A DNA stretch of 64,000 nucleotides. Source: Sutcliffiella horikoshii DSM 8719 (GTDB lineage Bacteria > Bacillota > Bacilli > Bacillales > Bacillaceae_I). The position numbers were made by a program, and so were the translations under genes. Location of the stretch: contig LQXN01000061.1 in the NCBI GenBank assembly GCA_001648575.1, forward strand, positions 1 to 64,000, in the 5' to 3' direction. The stretch's first letter is position 1; every line of letters starts with the position of its first letter. This document shows, piece after piece, positions 1 to 9,128 of the stretch. A model generated the notes under the pieces. It saw nothing but the letters and a program-made list of their open reading frames with translations. It had not been told where the DNA came from and searched no databases.

Positions 1-356
<356 letters not shown>

Positions 357-451
357 AGAGTCTGAGCTTTTGCTCAAAATTTGCTAGCTTGTGTTACTTA
401 AATCATTTGTCAATCCCTTAGGATCAACGTTTTGACGCTGTTGTTTTGTTT

Positions 452-466
452 AGTTTTCAAAGAACT
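452..466 (-). promoter_or_regulatory. rrn leader antitermination boxA-like motif
   Basis: On the minus strand the leader upstream of 16S contains TTCTTTGAAAACTAAACAAA, the boxA-type element typical of Bacillus rRNA leaders, which binds NusB/NusE (S10) so that RNA polymerase reads through the untranslated operon. It sits between the promoter and the 16S 5' end. Confidence 0.7.
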
Positions 467-498
467 CTTTTTCGTCGTTCTCTCGAAGCGACTTTATT

Positions 499-528
499 AT
501 CTTACCACATACTTCCGAATCAAGTCAA
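499..528 (-). promoter_or_regulatory. rrn operon sigma-A promoter (P2-like)
   Basis: Minus strand: -35 TTGACT at 523-528, an 18-bp spacer, and -10 TAAGAT at 499-504. Transcription would start near 492 and run through boxA into 16S. A second promoter further upstream (a TTGTCA at 574-579) is possible, but I see no convincing -10 for it. Confidence 0.6.
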
Positions 529-633
529 TAACTTTTTTCGAAAAGTTATTTACAACATGTAATCGGTCGTTTGTGACAACGAAATATAATATACCATTTC
601 TTTAATAGGTAAGTCAATGAGAAAATAAAAAAA

Positions 634-653
634 CCTCCTTTGTTTTAGGAAGG
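634..653 (-). terminator. intrinsic terminator downstream of bofA, split by repeat R1
   Basis: On the minus strand CCTTCCT, a short loop and AGGAGG are followed by seven T (626-633 on the plus strand). The repeat element R1 lies between this hairpin and bofA. A degenerate second copy of the stem (CCTCCTAAAGCGAGG on the minus strand, about 867-881) sits on the bofA side of the element. Confidence 0.5.
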
Positions 654-868
654 CCACTGAAAAAGTACATTATTCTAATGATTTGGCTAATACCGCTGTT
701 GATTTCCACAAAAGGCTGCGCTTTCCGCGGGGCGACCTTGAGCCTCCTCGGGCTGCGCCCTGCGGGGTCTCAAGATTGTCGCTATCCCCCCGCAGGAGTC
801 TTCACCTTTTGCTCCAATCAACAGCTAGAAATCATTAGGGTGATAAGTTATTGGGTTTATCAGTGGCC
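652..868. repeat. R1 palindromic repeat element, copy 1
   Basis: A 217-bp element bounded by inverted ends GGCCACTG (652) and CAGTGGCC (861-868). Inside are inverted arms CGCTGTTGATT and AATCAACAGC around a GC-rich core (CGGGGCGACCTTGAGCC, CTCAAGATTGTCGC). It has the same layout as the 210-bp copy at 50381-50590. It codes for no recognisable protein; open frames across it are chance. The structure suggests a small non-autonomous mobile element or a large RNA hairpin. Confidence 0.8.
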
Positions 869-903
869 TCGCTTTAGGAGGACTCTTGAAACTGGCTATC
901 TTC

Positions 904-1167
904 TTATATTATATACTTTTGGATGATTACTAATGAGATGACACCGGGTATCCCGAGCAGGCCGGATATCGTTGCTGTTGCAGGGTTGATCGGTACGTGT
1001 ATCCCCATTGAGTTTCCAAAGGCATTTAGAAAGAACAAAAATAGTGCACCTATCATAACTTTTATAAGTGTTTGTCCAGCAAAACGCAACGGCTTGATTG
1101 GCGTTCCTACTATTAATACAAGCAAGATCAACCCGGTCAATATTCCTATTACCAGTAACGGTTCCAT
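904..1167 (-). CDS. bofA: BofA, inhibitor of pro-sigma-K processing
   Basis: An 87-residue integral membrane protein, the normal length for BofA. In sporulating Bacillus it sits in the mother-cell membrane around the forespore and, with SpoIVFA, holds the protease SpoIVFB inactive until the forespore signals, which times sigma-K activation. Two hydrophobic segments are visible (about residues 5-22 and 33-50), and the conserved tail has the family's NPxTA...GxxGIPG pattern around residues 62-75. The start is supported by a strong AGGAGG about 8 bases upstream on the minus strand. The gene lies between yaaL and the rRNA operon exactly as in B. subtilis, and its terminator has been invaded by repeat R1. 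Confidence 0.92.
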   Translation of the reverse strand: MEPLLVIGILTGLILLVLIVGTPIKPLRFAGQTLIKVMIGALFLFFLNAFGNSMGIHVPINPATATISGLLGIPGVISLVIIQKYII

Positions 1168-1199
1168 TTTCTTTCCTCCTCTTGCCAGCTTGTACTAAA

Positions 1200-1545
1200 C
1201 TATATGAAGGATTTTTGTATTTCAGAACTGATTACTCTCTATTACGGAGGCTCTTTTCTAAAGGCTGTTTTCGTATACTTTGTTGCTTCTTCGTATTTTC
1301 CAATCAACCCGATATACTCCTTACTGTCGTGCTCTTTTCACTGTTGTCTAAGAATACTGCTTGCAAATTCAAGACTATGTATACAATGAAAAGTCCAAAT
1401 GCCGACTTTTCATCCATAAATAGCAACAATCTTTAAGAAAAGAGCCTTTCTAAAAGAACCATAAGGAATACTTCGAAATTGGACTTTTCACCGCTTACAC
1501 GGCCTTAAAGTTGCAAGTAGTATTTTTACTTGCATAAAGCATTTC
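1200..1545. other. bofA-yaaL intergenic region with degenerate repeats
   Basis: About 350 bases without a convincing gene. GGCTCTTTTCT (about 1250-1260) recurs inverted as AGAAAAGAGCC (about 1438-1448), and an AAGTCCAA...GACTTTTC segment near 1391-1410 recurs as TTGGACTTTTCACC near 1478-1495. It looks like a decayed dispersed repeat rather than a gene. I find no supported promoter or RNA gene here. Confidence 0.3.
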
Positions 1546-1548
1546 AAA

Positions 1549-1583
1549 AAAAAAGCAGCCGAGGCGTTATCCTCAGCTACTTT
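1549..1583 (-). terminator. terminator of yaaL (recR operon end)
   Basis: Minus strand: GTAGCTGAGG, loop ATAACG, CCTCGGCTGC, then nine T. The stem overlaps the TAG stop codon of yaaL, so the operon ends immediately after the last gene. Confidence 0.85.
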
Positions 1584-1786
1584 TTCATACGTGTACGGAC
1601 TTCCCTTAACAGGAAAAGATATTTTGCTTCTGCCAACTTCAATTGACAGATCACCTCTTCTGAGGGGTCGACACTTTTATCGACTAGACTCTTTTGCTTT
1701 GCCCAACGGTTCTTACATTCTTCTGTTGTATCCATCAATTTGGCATCGAACTGTTTTTTTAAGCGGTCTTTTTTTCGAAAGAACAT
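1577..1786 (-). CDS. yaaL: YaaL family protein (DUF2508)
   Basis: A 69-residue charged protein of unknown function matching the YaaL/DUF2508 family by the motif KSVxPSEEVICQLKxxEAKYxFLL in its second half. An upstream TTG would add eight residues, but that codon lies in the sequence that acts as ribosome binding site (AAAGGGG), so I choose the ATG that gives MFFRKK, as in B. subtilis. The protein is predicted mostly helical. It is the last gene downstream of dnaX-ebfC-recR, the order found in B. subtilis. No biochemical role is known to me. Confidence 0.85.
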   Translation of the reverse strand: MFFRKKDRLKKQFDAKLMDTTEECKNRWAKQKSLVDKSVDPSEEVICQLKLAEAKYLFLLREVRTRMKK

Positions 1787-1854
1787 TGGTTGTGTTAACC
1801 CCTTTAACAATTTAAGTCATTGACTAAACCCTGAATATCGCAGGGGTAGGGAAA

Positions 1855-2451
1855 TTAGATTTCCCTTCTCCCTTCCAGTGCTTTGGATAGTGTTACTTCA
1901 TCTGCATATTCTAGGTCCCCGCCTACAGGAAGTCCATGAGCAATACGGGTCATTTTTATCCCGGATGGCTTTAAGAGCCTTGAGATATACATGGCTGTCG
2001 CTTCCCCTTCTATATTGGGGTTGGTAGCAAGAATAAGCTCCTGCACCTCATCATCCTGCAGACGTTTGATAAGTTCCGGAATCTTGATATCTTCCGGACC
2101 GATGCCATCCATCGGGGAAATTGCCCCATGCAAGACATGGTAGAGTCCGTTATAATCCCTCATTTTCTCCATTGCAATCACATCTTTGGTTTCCTGCACA
2201 ATACATATAATTGTTCTATCTCTTCTATTATCCTCGCAAATATAGCAAGGGTCCTTATCGGTGATATGTCCGCACACGGAGCAATAGGAAAGGTTCCTTT
2301 TTGCATTTACGAGTGCTTTTGCGAAATCCAGTACGGTATCTTCTTTCATGTTAAGTATGAAAAAAGCCAGACGAGCGGCCGTTTTCGGGCCGATACCTGG
2401 CAATTTCATAAAGCTGTCGATCAGCTTTGATATAGGCTCAGGATAGTGCAT
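1855..2451 (-). CDS. recR: Recombination mediator RecR
   Basis: A 198-residue protein of standard RecR length. RecR forms a ring clamp and with RecO loads RecA on single-stranded gaps. Visible are the N-terminal helix-hairpin-helix ([15 protein letters not shown], residues 18-32), a four-cysteine zinc finger (CSVCG...CYIC, about residues 57-72) and the Toprim domain with the E/D-containing core and [13 protein letters not shown] motif (about residues 143-155). It lies 10 bases after ebfC in the dnaX-ebfC-recR cluster, so it is co-transcribed with the clamp-loader gene. Confidence 0.97.
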   Translation of the reverse strand: MHYPEPISKLIDSFMKLPGIGPKTAARLAFFILNMKEDTVLDFAKALVNAKRNLSYCSVCGHITDKDPCYICEDNRRDRTIICIVQETKDVIAMEKMRDYNGLYHVLHGAISPMDGIGPEDIKIPELIKRLQDDEVQELILATNPNIEGEATAMYISRLLKPSGIKMTRIAHGLPVGGDLEYADEVTLSKALEGRREI

Positions 2452-2461
2452 AAAGGTCCTC

Positions 2462-2791
2462 CTAGAAAAGTCCTGGCATGTTCATTCCTTTAGTGAATTG
2501 ACCCATAGTTTCATTTGTCAGCTCATCCATTTTCTTAAGGGCATCGTTAGTCGCTGCCAGCATCAAGTCTTGTAGCATTTCGATATCTTCAGGGTCTACC
2601 ACTTCTTCTTTAATATTCACTTCGATGATTTCCTTCTGGCCATTCACAACAACTGTTACCATACCGCCGCCAGCAGTACCTTCCATTGTTTTTTCTGCCA
2701 GTTCCTCTTGTGCTTTCGCCATATCCTTTTGCATTTTTTGCATTTGTTTCATCATTTTTTGCATGTTACCCATTCCGCCGCCACGCATCAT
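2462..2791 (-). CDS. ebfC: YbaB/EbfC nucleoid-associated protein (YaaK)
   Basis: A 109-residue DNA-binding protein of the YbaB/EbfC family, a tweezer-shaped dimer that binds DNA with little sequence preference. The N-terminus is Met/Gly-rich ([18 protein letters not shown]), then a long helix ([17 protein letters not shown]), the beta-rich centre [15 protein letters not shown], and the C-terminal [20 protein letters not shown] helix. The AGGAGG site precedes the start. Known context: the family is nearly always encoded between dnaX and recR, as here. Confidence 0.95.
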   Translation of the reverse strand: MMRGGGMGNMQKMMKQMQKMQKDMAKAQEELAEKTMEGTAGGGMVTVVVNGQKEIIEVNIKEEVVDPEDIEMLQDLMLAATNDALKKMDELTNETMGQFTKGMNMPGLF

Positions 2792-2825
2792 AATAAATTC
2801 CTCCTAGTATCTTCATTATTGTTTT

Positions 2826-4520
2826 TCATTCTTTAATTTCCACAAGGTCAGGACCGACGAGTTTTTTCGCTTCCTCGATGAAGGGGTCATCCTTTGCCTC
2901 GTCGCCTTCTTCATCATTTTTTTGTCCGCGAATGAATCCTTCTCTTATCTTCAGCCATTCCTCTTCCGGAACGGCCAGCATATCATAAGACTTTCCGGTA
3001 AGCTCAAGGATGATTTGTTCCAGGTTCTGCTTGACCGGTTCGTCGGATGCCATCTTGCAATGTATTTCATATTTAAACTTTAACACAAAAGCACTGCTTG
3101 CTGCAGCTACAGGTTCACTGTCTGTCAACAATGCCGCATGGGATACTTTGTTCTGCTTGCGAAGTGTTTCTAGTAATTGAGCCCAGCTGCCTTTGATGCC
3201 CTCTAATTCCCCTCTTGTTGCATGCTTGAGGACTTCCTGAATCCGGCCTGTTGCAGGCTTGAATCCATTTCGGGCTCCTCCGCCGCTTCTTGCAGGCGAT
3301 TTGCTTGGTGCATTGGCCTTGGTTGTACCGCCTGCGTTTCCTGCTGCAAGCTCCTTCAATTTACTTTCCAGCATGGTGACTTTCTTTTGCAGTAGATTTA
3401 CCTGATCTTGGTTTGCTGCTTCCTGAGCCGATGCTTCAAGCTGACATAGCTTGACGATTGCCACTTCAAGATAGATCCTAGGATGATTTGTCCACTTCAT
3501 TTCCTGCTGGCTTTTGTTTAAGATATCGATTGTTTCATAAATGGTCTCTGCCGGGATTTCCTCGGCAAACTGGTGAAATGCCTCGTCCACCTGGACCCTG
3601 TCCAATATCTTTTCCAGTTTCGGCGCCGTTTTATATAGGAGCATATCACGGTAATAGAAGATAAGGTCCTCTAGGAATCTCGCCGGATCCTTTCCTGATT
3701 GGAACACTTGATGTAGGGAATCCAGTGCCTCGGCTACATTTTTATGATGCAGGCCATGTACGATATCTGTCATGAAGGTTTGGGAAACAGAACCTGTTAT
3801 GGCAAGGGCATCCGCAACTGTCAAATTGCCGTCGCTAAAAGAGATGGCCTGGTCCATAAGGCTGAGGGCATCCCGCATGCCACCCTCTGCTGCACGAGCA
3901 ATGACTGCCAGGGCCTTTGGCTCAGCTTCTATCCCTTGGGCCTCTAGTACAGTTGAGAGCCTGCCGACAATCGACTCCCCTGTGATCCTTTTAAAATCAA
4001 AGCGCTGACAACGCGAGATGATCGTTAAAGGGATCTTATGCGGCTCGGTTGTCGCCAAAATAAAAATAACATGTTTCGGAGGTTCTTCAAGCGTCTTTAG
4101 TAACGCATTAAATGCTCCGATCGAAAGCATATGTACTTCATCTATAATGTAAACTTTGTATTTCACGGAACTTGGAGCGTATTTGACTTTGTCGCGGATA
4201 TCACGGATTTCGTCGACCCCATTGTTGGATGCCGCATCGATTTCGATGACATCGGAAATCGAACCGTCTGTAATCCCCTTACAGGAAGGGCATTCATTGC
4301 AAGGCTCCGCCACCGGTGCATGTTCACAGTTCACTGCTTTTGCTAGTATTTTTGCCGCACTTGTTTTTCCTGTTCCTCTTGGACCGGAGAACAAGTAGGC
4401 ATGGGAAAACTTCTGTTGAAGCAGGGCGTTTTGTAAGGTTTTGGTTATATGTTCCTGTCCCACAACATCAGCAAAAAGCTGCGGTCGAAAAACACGGTAT
4501 AAAGCTTGATATGCCACCAA
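2826..4520 (-). CDS. dnaX: DNA polymerase III subunits gamma/tau
   Basis: A 564-residue clamp-loader ATPase; B. subtilis DnaX is nearly the same length. It loads the beta sliding clamp and tethers polymerases at the replication fork. The Walker A GPRGTGKT is at about residues 46-53, the zinc-binding CNECPSCKG set around residue 77, Walker B IIDEVHML near residue 127, and sensor/SRC motif ISRCQRF near residue 170. The C-terminal third is the variable tau tail with a low-complexity linker (about 400-425). The first codon is TTG or the following GTG, behind GGAGGG. It heads the dnaX-ebfC-recR-yaaL operon. Confidence 0.96.
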   Translation of the reverse strand: MVAYQALYRVFRPQLFADVVGQEHITKTLQNALLQQKFSHAYLFSGPRGTGKTSAAKILAKAVNCEHAPVAEPCNECPSCKGITDGSISDVIEIDAASNNGVDEIRDIRDKVKYAPSSVKYKVYIIDEVHMLSIGAFNALLKTLEEPPKHVIFILATTEPHKIPLTIISRCQRFDFKRITGESIVGRLSTVLEAQGIEAEPKALAVIARAAEGGMRDALSLMDQAISFSDGNLTVADALAITGSVSQTFMTDIVHGLHHKNVAEALDSLHQVFQSGKDPARFLEDLIFYYRDMLLYKTAPKLEKILDRVQVDEAFHQFAEEIPAETIYETIDILNKSQQEMKWTNHPRIYLEVAIVKLCQLEASAQEAANQDQVNLLQKKVTMLESKLKELAAGNAGGTTKANAPSKSPARSGGGARNGFKPATGRIQEVLKHATRGELEGIKGSWAQLLETLRKQNKVSHAALLTDSEPVAAASSAFVLKFKYEIHCKMASDEPVKQNLEQIILELTGKSYDMLAVPEEEWLKIREGFIRGQKNDEEGDEAKDDPFIEEAKKLVGPDLVEIKE

Positions 4521-4631
4521 TATGCCCTCCTTCTTTTTTATCCTCTTCCATTATACCGTATGGCCTTGGTAAAATAAAATGTTTGTTCCAGGTCATCGTT
4601 ATTAATTCGTTGTATAGTTTGACCGTTTCTA

Positions 4632-4746
4632 TTCGCTGCAGTCACTCGCTTTCCGCGGGGCGACCTTGAGCCTCCTCGGGCTACACCCTGCGGGGTCTCA
4701 ACCTACCCCTACCTCCGCCGGAGTCGAGTGCTTTCCGCTCGTCATA
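4632..4746. repeat. R-type GC-rich repeat core with different arms
   Basis: About 115 bases sharing the GC-rich core of element R1 (TTTCCGCGGGGCGACCTTGA, GAGCCTCCTCGG, CGGGGTCTCAA) but with other flanking arms: CACTCGCTTTCCG on the left and CGGAGTCGAGTG on the right, which pair with each other. No GGCCACTG ends are present. It lies directly downstream (minus direction) of the SRP RNA terminator and upstream of dnaX. Confidence 0.7.
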
Positions 4747-4753
4747 TATCCAT

Positions 4754-4790
4754 GAAAAAACCCACCCTAGAAACTAGGATGGGTTTGATG
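4754..4790 (-). terminator. terminator of SRP RNA gene scr
   Basis: Minus strand: AAACCCATCCTAG, loop TTT, CTAGGGTGGG, then six T. It is a strong Rho-independent terminator immediately after the SRP RNA. Confidence 0.9.
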
Positions 4791-4799
4791 ACTTTTATT

Positions 4800-5069
4800 A
4801 AACTGCCGTGCACCTTCCGTCGATTAGTTACCATAAGCGTTACTCAAGCAGTTAGCTCGACCCAGGCAACCCTGCGGCACATGAGAGAGTCCGCTTAATG
4901 CTGCTTCCTTCCGGACCTGACATGGTTCACGGGTTCCCATTGCGCAGGACCCAGGTGTCAACACCACTTACTTGAGGCAGACCCTACAGTCTACTAACCT
5001 CGAGAAGGGATTCAGCCTCGCTAGAGCGGATTGCGAGTACAGGGCACCGCTACCTCCCCGCTTAGCACG
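4800..5069 (-). ncRNA. scr: Signal recognition particle RNA (large, Bacillus type)
   Basis: The minus strand carries a roughly 270-base RNA nearly identical in layout to B. subtilis scRNA. The 5' Alu part has GGGGAGGTAGCGGTGCCCTG and ACTCGCAATCCGCTC. The SRP54-binding helix 8 has CCATGTCAGGTCCGGAAGGA and AGCAGCATTAAG. The 3' arm GCCGCAGGGTTGCCTGGGTC pairs back. It binds Ffh (and the histone-like HBsu at the Alu domain in Bacillus) for membrane targeting of proteins. Ends are estimated by homology (within about 5 bases). The position between dnaX and tadA is conserved. Confidence 0.95.
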
Positions 5070-5168
5070 ACAAAATTAAAACCATAAGTTGGTTGCGTCA
5101 TTAACTCGACGCATAATTTAGTATAAAGGGTAATGGCTAAAAAAGCAACCATCTGCATCTGTAAATAT

Positions 5169-5672
<504 letters not shown>

Positions 5673-5738
5673 CTATAATTACCTTGTTTATATTCTCGGC
5701 CTCTTATCCATAGACTAACCTTATTGAGGTGATAAAAC

Positions 5739-6293
5739 ATGATGGAGCAATCCGCTTTACTTATAATAGATATTATCAATGATTTTCAATTTAAGCACGG
5801 AAAAGCTTTAGCTGAAAAAACCTACGCAATCTGCCCTAATATTGTAAAACTGAAAGAAACCATGCAAAAAAAACATATGCCTATTATCTATATCAATGAC
5901 CATTATGACCTTTGGCAAGCCGATTACAATAAAATAATGGATAATTGCCGTAATTCCCTTAGTGCGTCAATCATTGAGGCACTAAGTCCTGAGGATGAGG
6001 ATTTTTTCCTGATAAAGCCTAAGCACTCCGCATTTTTTGGCACAGCCCTTCATACCCTGCTTTCACAGTTGAAGGTCAAAAACCTCATTCTTACCGGGAT
6101 AGCCGGTAATATTTGCGTATTGTTCACAGCCAATGATGCGTATATGCGCGAATACGGTCTCTCTATTCCAAATGATGCAATTGCTTCTGCAGATGATCAG
6201 GATAATGCGTATGCCTTACGGATGATGGAAAATGTACTTAAAGCAGATGTACGTTCAACTGAAATGTTACTTTCCGGCCTATTTAGTTTGTAG
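5739..6293 (+). CDS. yaaI: Isochorismatase-family cysteine hydrolase (YaaI)
   Basis: A 184-residue alpha/beta hydrolase of the isochorismatase-like fold. The catalytic triad pattern is present: Asp in ALLIIDIINDF (residues 6-16), Lys in LIKPKHSAFFGTAL (about 90-100), and Cys in TGIAGNICVLFTA (about residue 126). The physiological substrate of YaaI is unknown to me; relatives act on amides such as nicotinamide or ureidoacrylate. GAGGTGAT lies 5-12 bases upstream of tandem ATG codons. It is divergent from tadA, and the same neighbour set occurs in B. subtilis. Confidence 0.88.
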   Translation: MMEQSALLIIDIINDFQFKHGKALAEKTYAICPNIVKLKETMQKKHMPIIYINDHYDLWQADYNKIMDNCRNSLSASIIEALSPEDEDFFLIKPKHSAFFGTALHTLLSQLKVKNLILTGIAGNICVLFTANDAYMREYGLSIPNDAIASADDQDNAYALRMMENVLKADVRSTEMLLSGLFSL

Positions 6294-6313
6294 CATGAAC
6301 CCTATCACTCCCT

Positions 6314-6321
6314 CATACATT
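6314..6321 (+). promoter_or_regulatory. possible sigma-E (sporulation) -10 element for sleL
   Basis: CATACATT at 6314-6321 fits the -10 element CATACANT recognised by mother-cell sigma-E, 32 bases upstream of sleL. The -35 region at the expected spacing (about 6294-6300, GCATGAA) is only a weak fit. yaaH is sigma-E dependent in B. subtilis, which favours the reading; it is still an inference. Confidence 0.4.
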
Positions 6322-6352
6322 GATAAAGGAGAATGAATAGGAGGGACGAACC

Positions 6353-7663
6353 ATGCAAATTCATGTCGTAAGGCAAGGACAGACATTAACAGGAATTGCG
6401 CAGGCATATGCCACCACCCCTGCTGACATAATTGAAGCCAATGATCTTCCCAACCCTGATCAGTTGGTGGTTGGCCAGGCGTTGGTCATCCCTATAGTTG
6501 GCCGCTTTTATTTTGTCCAACAGGGAGACAGTATTTTTTCCATCGCAAGAAGATTCAACACGACACCCGAACGTTTAATAGAGGTCAATCAATTGAACCC
6601 CGCCACACCACTGCGTGTAGGCTTAAGGCTTTATATTCCACCACAGCCGAAGCGGGAAGCAGAAGTAATTGCGTATGTAGAGCCACGGGGGGACACGGTA
6701 TCTGAGGAGCTGCAGCAGAGTTCCAGGAACGCAGCCCCTTATTTGACGTACCTTGCTCCCTTCAGCTTCCAGGTTCTGCGGGATGGATCACTGAAGGAAC
6801 CCCCACTCACCAACCTTCCACAAATCGCAACACAAAACAATGTGATTCTTATGATGGTACTTACCAATCTAGAGAATGACGCATTTAGTGACGAACTTGG
6901 AAGAATCATTTTGACAGACATGGATGTTCAGAATAAATTTCTGGATAATATAGTGGCCACTGCGAAAAAATACAATTTCAAAGATATCCATTTTGATTTT
7001 GAGTATTTGCGTCCTGCTGATAGGGAAGCCTATAATACATTCCTTCGCAAGGCAAGGGACCGGTTCAAGCAGGAAGGCTGGCTCATTTCCACCGCCCTCG
7101 CCCCCAAAACAAGTGCCGACCAGCAAGGGAAATGGTATGAGGCTCATGACTATAGGGCGCATGGGGAAATTGTCGACTTTGTTGTCATCATGACCTATGA
7201 GTGGGGCTATAGCGGCGGCCCGGCAATGGCTGTGTCACCGATCGGACCGGTACGGGAAGTATTGGAATATGCCATCACAGAAATGCCAAGCGAGAAGATC
7301 ATGATGGGACAGAACCTTTACGGGTATGACTGGACGCTCCCCTTCACACCGGGTGGTGAGTTTGCCAAAGCAATCAGTCCGCAAGCGGCCATCCAACTTG
7401 CAGCAGACAATAATGTCGCCATCCAATATGACGTAGAAGCCCAGGCCCCACACTTCAATTACTTCAAAGACGGCAAGGAACATGAAGTCTGGTTTGAAGA
7501 TGCAAGATCCATTCAGGCAAAATTTGACCTTATCAAAGAATTGAATCTCAGGGGAATCAGCTATTGGAAATTGGGCCTTCCTTTCCCTCAGAATTGGCTA
7601 TTGATCCCCGAAAATTTCAATGTTGTCAAAAACCCAACCGAGCGTCTCTATTATTCTTACTGA
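6353..7663 (+). CDS. sleL: Spore cortex-lytic N-acetylglucosaminidase SleL/YaaH
   Basis: A 436-residue spore protein made of two LysM peptidoglycan-binding modules (residues about 2-46 with HVVRQGQTLTGIAQAY and about 50-95 with YFVQQGDSIFSIARRF) and a GH18 glycosidase domain (about 110-430). The GH18 active-site strand is IHFDFEYL (about residue 219), with the catalytic Glu after the conserved Asp. Family role: hydrolysis of cortex fragments containing muramic lactam during germination. No signal peptide is seen, which fits mother-cell expression and coat assembly. GGAGGG precedes the ATG. It is followed by its own terminator. Confidence 0.93.
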   Translation: MQIHVVRQGQTLTGIAQAYATTPADIIEANDLPNPDQLVVGQALVIPIVGRFYFVQQGDSIFSIARRFNTTPERLIEVNQLNPATPLRVGLRLYIPPQPKREAEVIAYVEPRGDTVSEELQQSSRNAAPYLTYLAPFSFQVLRDGSLKEPPLTNLPQIATQNNVILMMVLTNLENDAFSDELGRIILTDMDVQNKFLDNIVATAKKYNFKDIHFDFEYLRPADREAYNTFLRKARDRFKQEGWLISTALAPKTSADQQGKWYEAHDYRAHGEIVDFVVIMTYEWGYSGGPAMAVSPIGPVREVLEYAITEMPSEKIMMGQNLYGYDWTLPFTPGGEFAKAISPQAAIQLAADNNVAIQYDVEAQAPHFNYFKDGKEHEVWFEDARSIQAKFDLIKELNLRGISYWKLGLPFPQNWLLIPENFNVVKNPTERLYYSY

Positions 7664-7689
7664 AGACTGAGAAACCTCAGTCTTTTTTT
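7663..7689 (+). terminator. terminator of sleL
   Basis: AAGACTGAG, loop AAAC, CTCAGTCTT, then T-rich tail; it begins right at the sleL stop codon. Confidence 0.9.
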
Positions 7690-7808
7690 ACGGTAGAAAA
7701 CGACATATTTCTCGAAAATTCTTCCGCCACATCCCAATTTCTATGATAGAATGATAATTGTCTGTCAAAATATTGATTTTGCTTACGCTTGTAAAGGGGG
7801 GCATCCTG

Positions 7809-8447
7809 GTGCACGCAACACCATTCATAACAGTAGAGGGACCTATTGGGGTAGGGAAAACCTCGCTCGCGAAAAAAATCGCAGAGGAATTCCAATACCA
7901 CTTATTAAAAGAAATAGTAGATGAAAATCCTTTTCTTGGAAAGTTTTACGAGAACATTGACGAGTGGAGCTTTCAAACGGAAATGTTTTTCCTTTGCAAT
8001 AGATTCAAACAGCTTGAAGATATCGACCAACACTATTTACAGAAACAAACACCCGTGGTGGCGGACTACCATATCTTAAAGAATCTCATTTTCGCTAAAA
8101 GGACGTTAAAGGACATGCAGTATGATAAATACTTGCAGATCTACGACATCCTCACAAGCGATATGCCAAAACCGAATGTCATCATTTATTTGAATGCTAG
8201 TCTGGACACGCTATTGAATAGAATTGAAATGCGTGGCCGTGACATAGAAAAGAAAATTGATCCTCTCTATTTGCAACAGCTTAGCCTTGATTACGATCAA
8301 GAAATGGATCGCCTCGAAGAACAATATCCCTCTTTGCCTATCCTGCGCTTTAACGGAGACGATGTTGATTTCGTACAACGAGAAGAAGACCTTCAACGTA
8401 TCTTCCAACAATTGAAGGATATCTTGCAAAAAGGAGTTAACGTGTAA
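7809..8447 (+). CDS. dgk: Deoxyguanosine kinase
   Basis: A 212-residue deoxynucleoside kinase of the dNK/thymidine-kinase-2 fold, phosphorylating deoxyguanosine for salvage. The P-loop GPIGVGKTSLAKK is at residues 11-23, the DRx-like lid segment RGRDIEKK near residue 155, and the substrate-site WSFQTEMFF near residue 54. I start at GTG 7809 (VHATPFITVEG...), because AAAGGGGGG sits 8 bases upstream; the longer frame from a TTG at 7758 has no binding site and no homologous extension. The stop overlaps the start of dck by one base, so the two kinases are translationally coupled. Confidence 0.93.
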   Translation: MHATPFITVEGPIGVGKTSLAKKIAEEFQYHLLKEIVDENPFLGKFYENIDEWSFQTEMFFLCNRFKQLEDIDQHYLQKQTPVVADYHILKNLIFAKRTLKDMQYDKYLQIYDILTSDMPKPNVIIYLNASLDTLLNRIEMRGRDIEKKIDPLYLQQLSLDYDQEMDRLEEQYPSLPILRFNGDDVDFVQREEDLQRIFQQLKDILQKGVNV

Positions 8448-9115
8448 TGAACTTACGTCAAAAATACGGCATTCCCTCCAATGCAGTCATTACGATTGCA
8501 GGAACGGTGGGAGTCGGTAAATCCACTATGACGAATGCCTTGGCAGATGCCCTTGGTTTTCGTACATCATTTGAAAAAGTAGATACAAACCCATATCTAG
8601 ATAAGTTCTATGCCGATTTTGAAAGATGGAGCTTCCATTTGCAGATCTACTTCCTTGCTGAGCGTTTCAAAGACCAGAAGAAAATCTTTGAATATGGCGG
8701 CGGGTTCATTCAAGATAGATCCATTTATGAAGACACTGGTATCTTTGCCAATATGCATTATGAAAAAGGGACGATGACACAGGTCGACTATGACACATAC
8801 ACAAGCTTGTTTGAAGCGATGGTCATGACACCATACTTCCCACACCCAGATCTATTGATTTATCTTGAAGGAAGCTTGGACGATATCCTTGGCCGCATCC
8901 AAGAACGCGGACGCCCGATGGAACAGCAGACGCCGATCTCCTACTGGGAAGAAATGCATGAACGGTACGAGAAATGGATCAACAATTTCCACGCATGCCC
9001 TGTCCTGCGATTAAACATCAATGAATACGATGTACTGAGAAATTCCGATTCAGTCGAACCGATCATCGAAAAAATCTCCCATCACATGAAACAATCACAA
9101 TTGCTGAAAAAATAG
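8447..9115 (+). CDS. dck: Deoxyadenosine/deoxycytidine kinase
   Basis: A 222-residue paralogue of the preceding gene, phosphorylating deoxyadenosine and deoxycytidine. It has P-loop GTVGVGKSTMTNAL (residues 19-32), ERF and DRSIYEDTGIFA (about 95-106) in the substrate site and the lid RGRPMEQ (about 155-161). The start ATG overlaps the TAA of dgk (TAATG), with GGAG in the end of dgk as its binding site. Together they form a two-gene purine/pyrimidine deoxynucleoside salvage operon, as in B. subtilis (yaaG-yaaF). Confidence 0.95.
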   Translation: MNLRQKYGIPSNAVITIAGTVGVGKSTMTNALADALGFRTSFEKVDTNPYLDKFYADFERWSFHLQIYFLAERFKDQKKIFEYGGGFIQDRSIYEDTGIFANMHYEKGTMTQVDYDTYTSLFEAMVMTPYFPHPDLLIYLEGSLDDILGRIQERGRPMEQQTPISYWEEMHERYEKWINNFHACPVLRLNINEYDVLRNSDSVEPIIEKISHHMKQSQLLKK

Positions 9116-9128
9116 TATGTAAGTAATG

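Noticed and set aside
678-926. Open reading frame across the R1 repeat near bofA
   Set aside because: It lies on the palindromic repeat and overlaps bofA antisense, has no ribosome binding site and encodes no known pattern.
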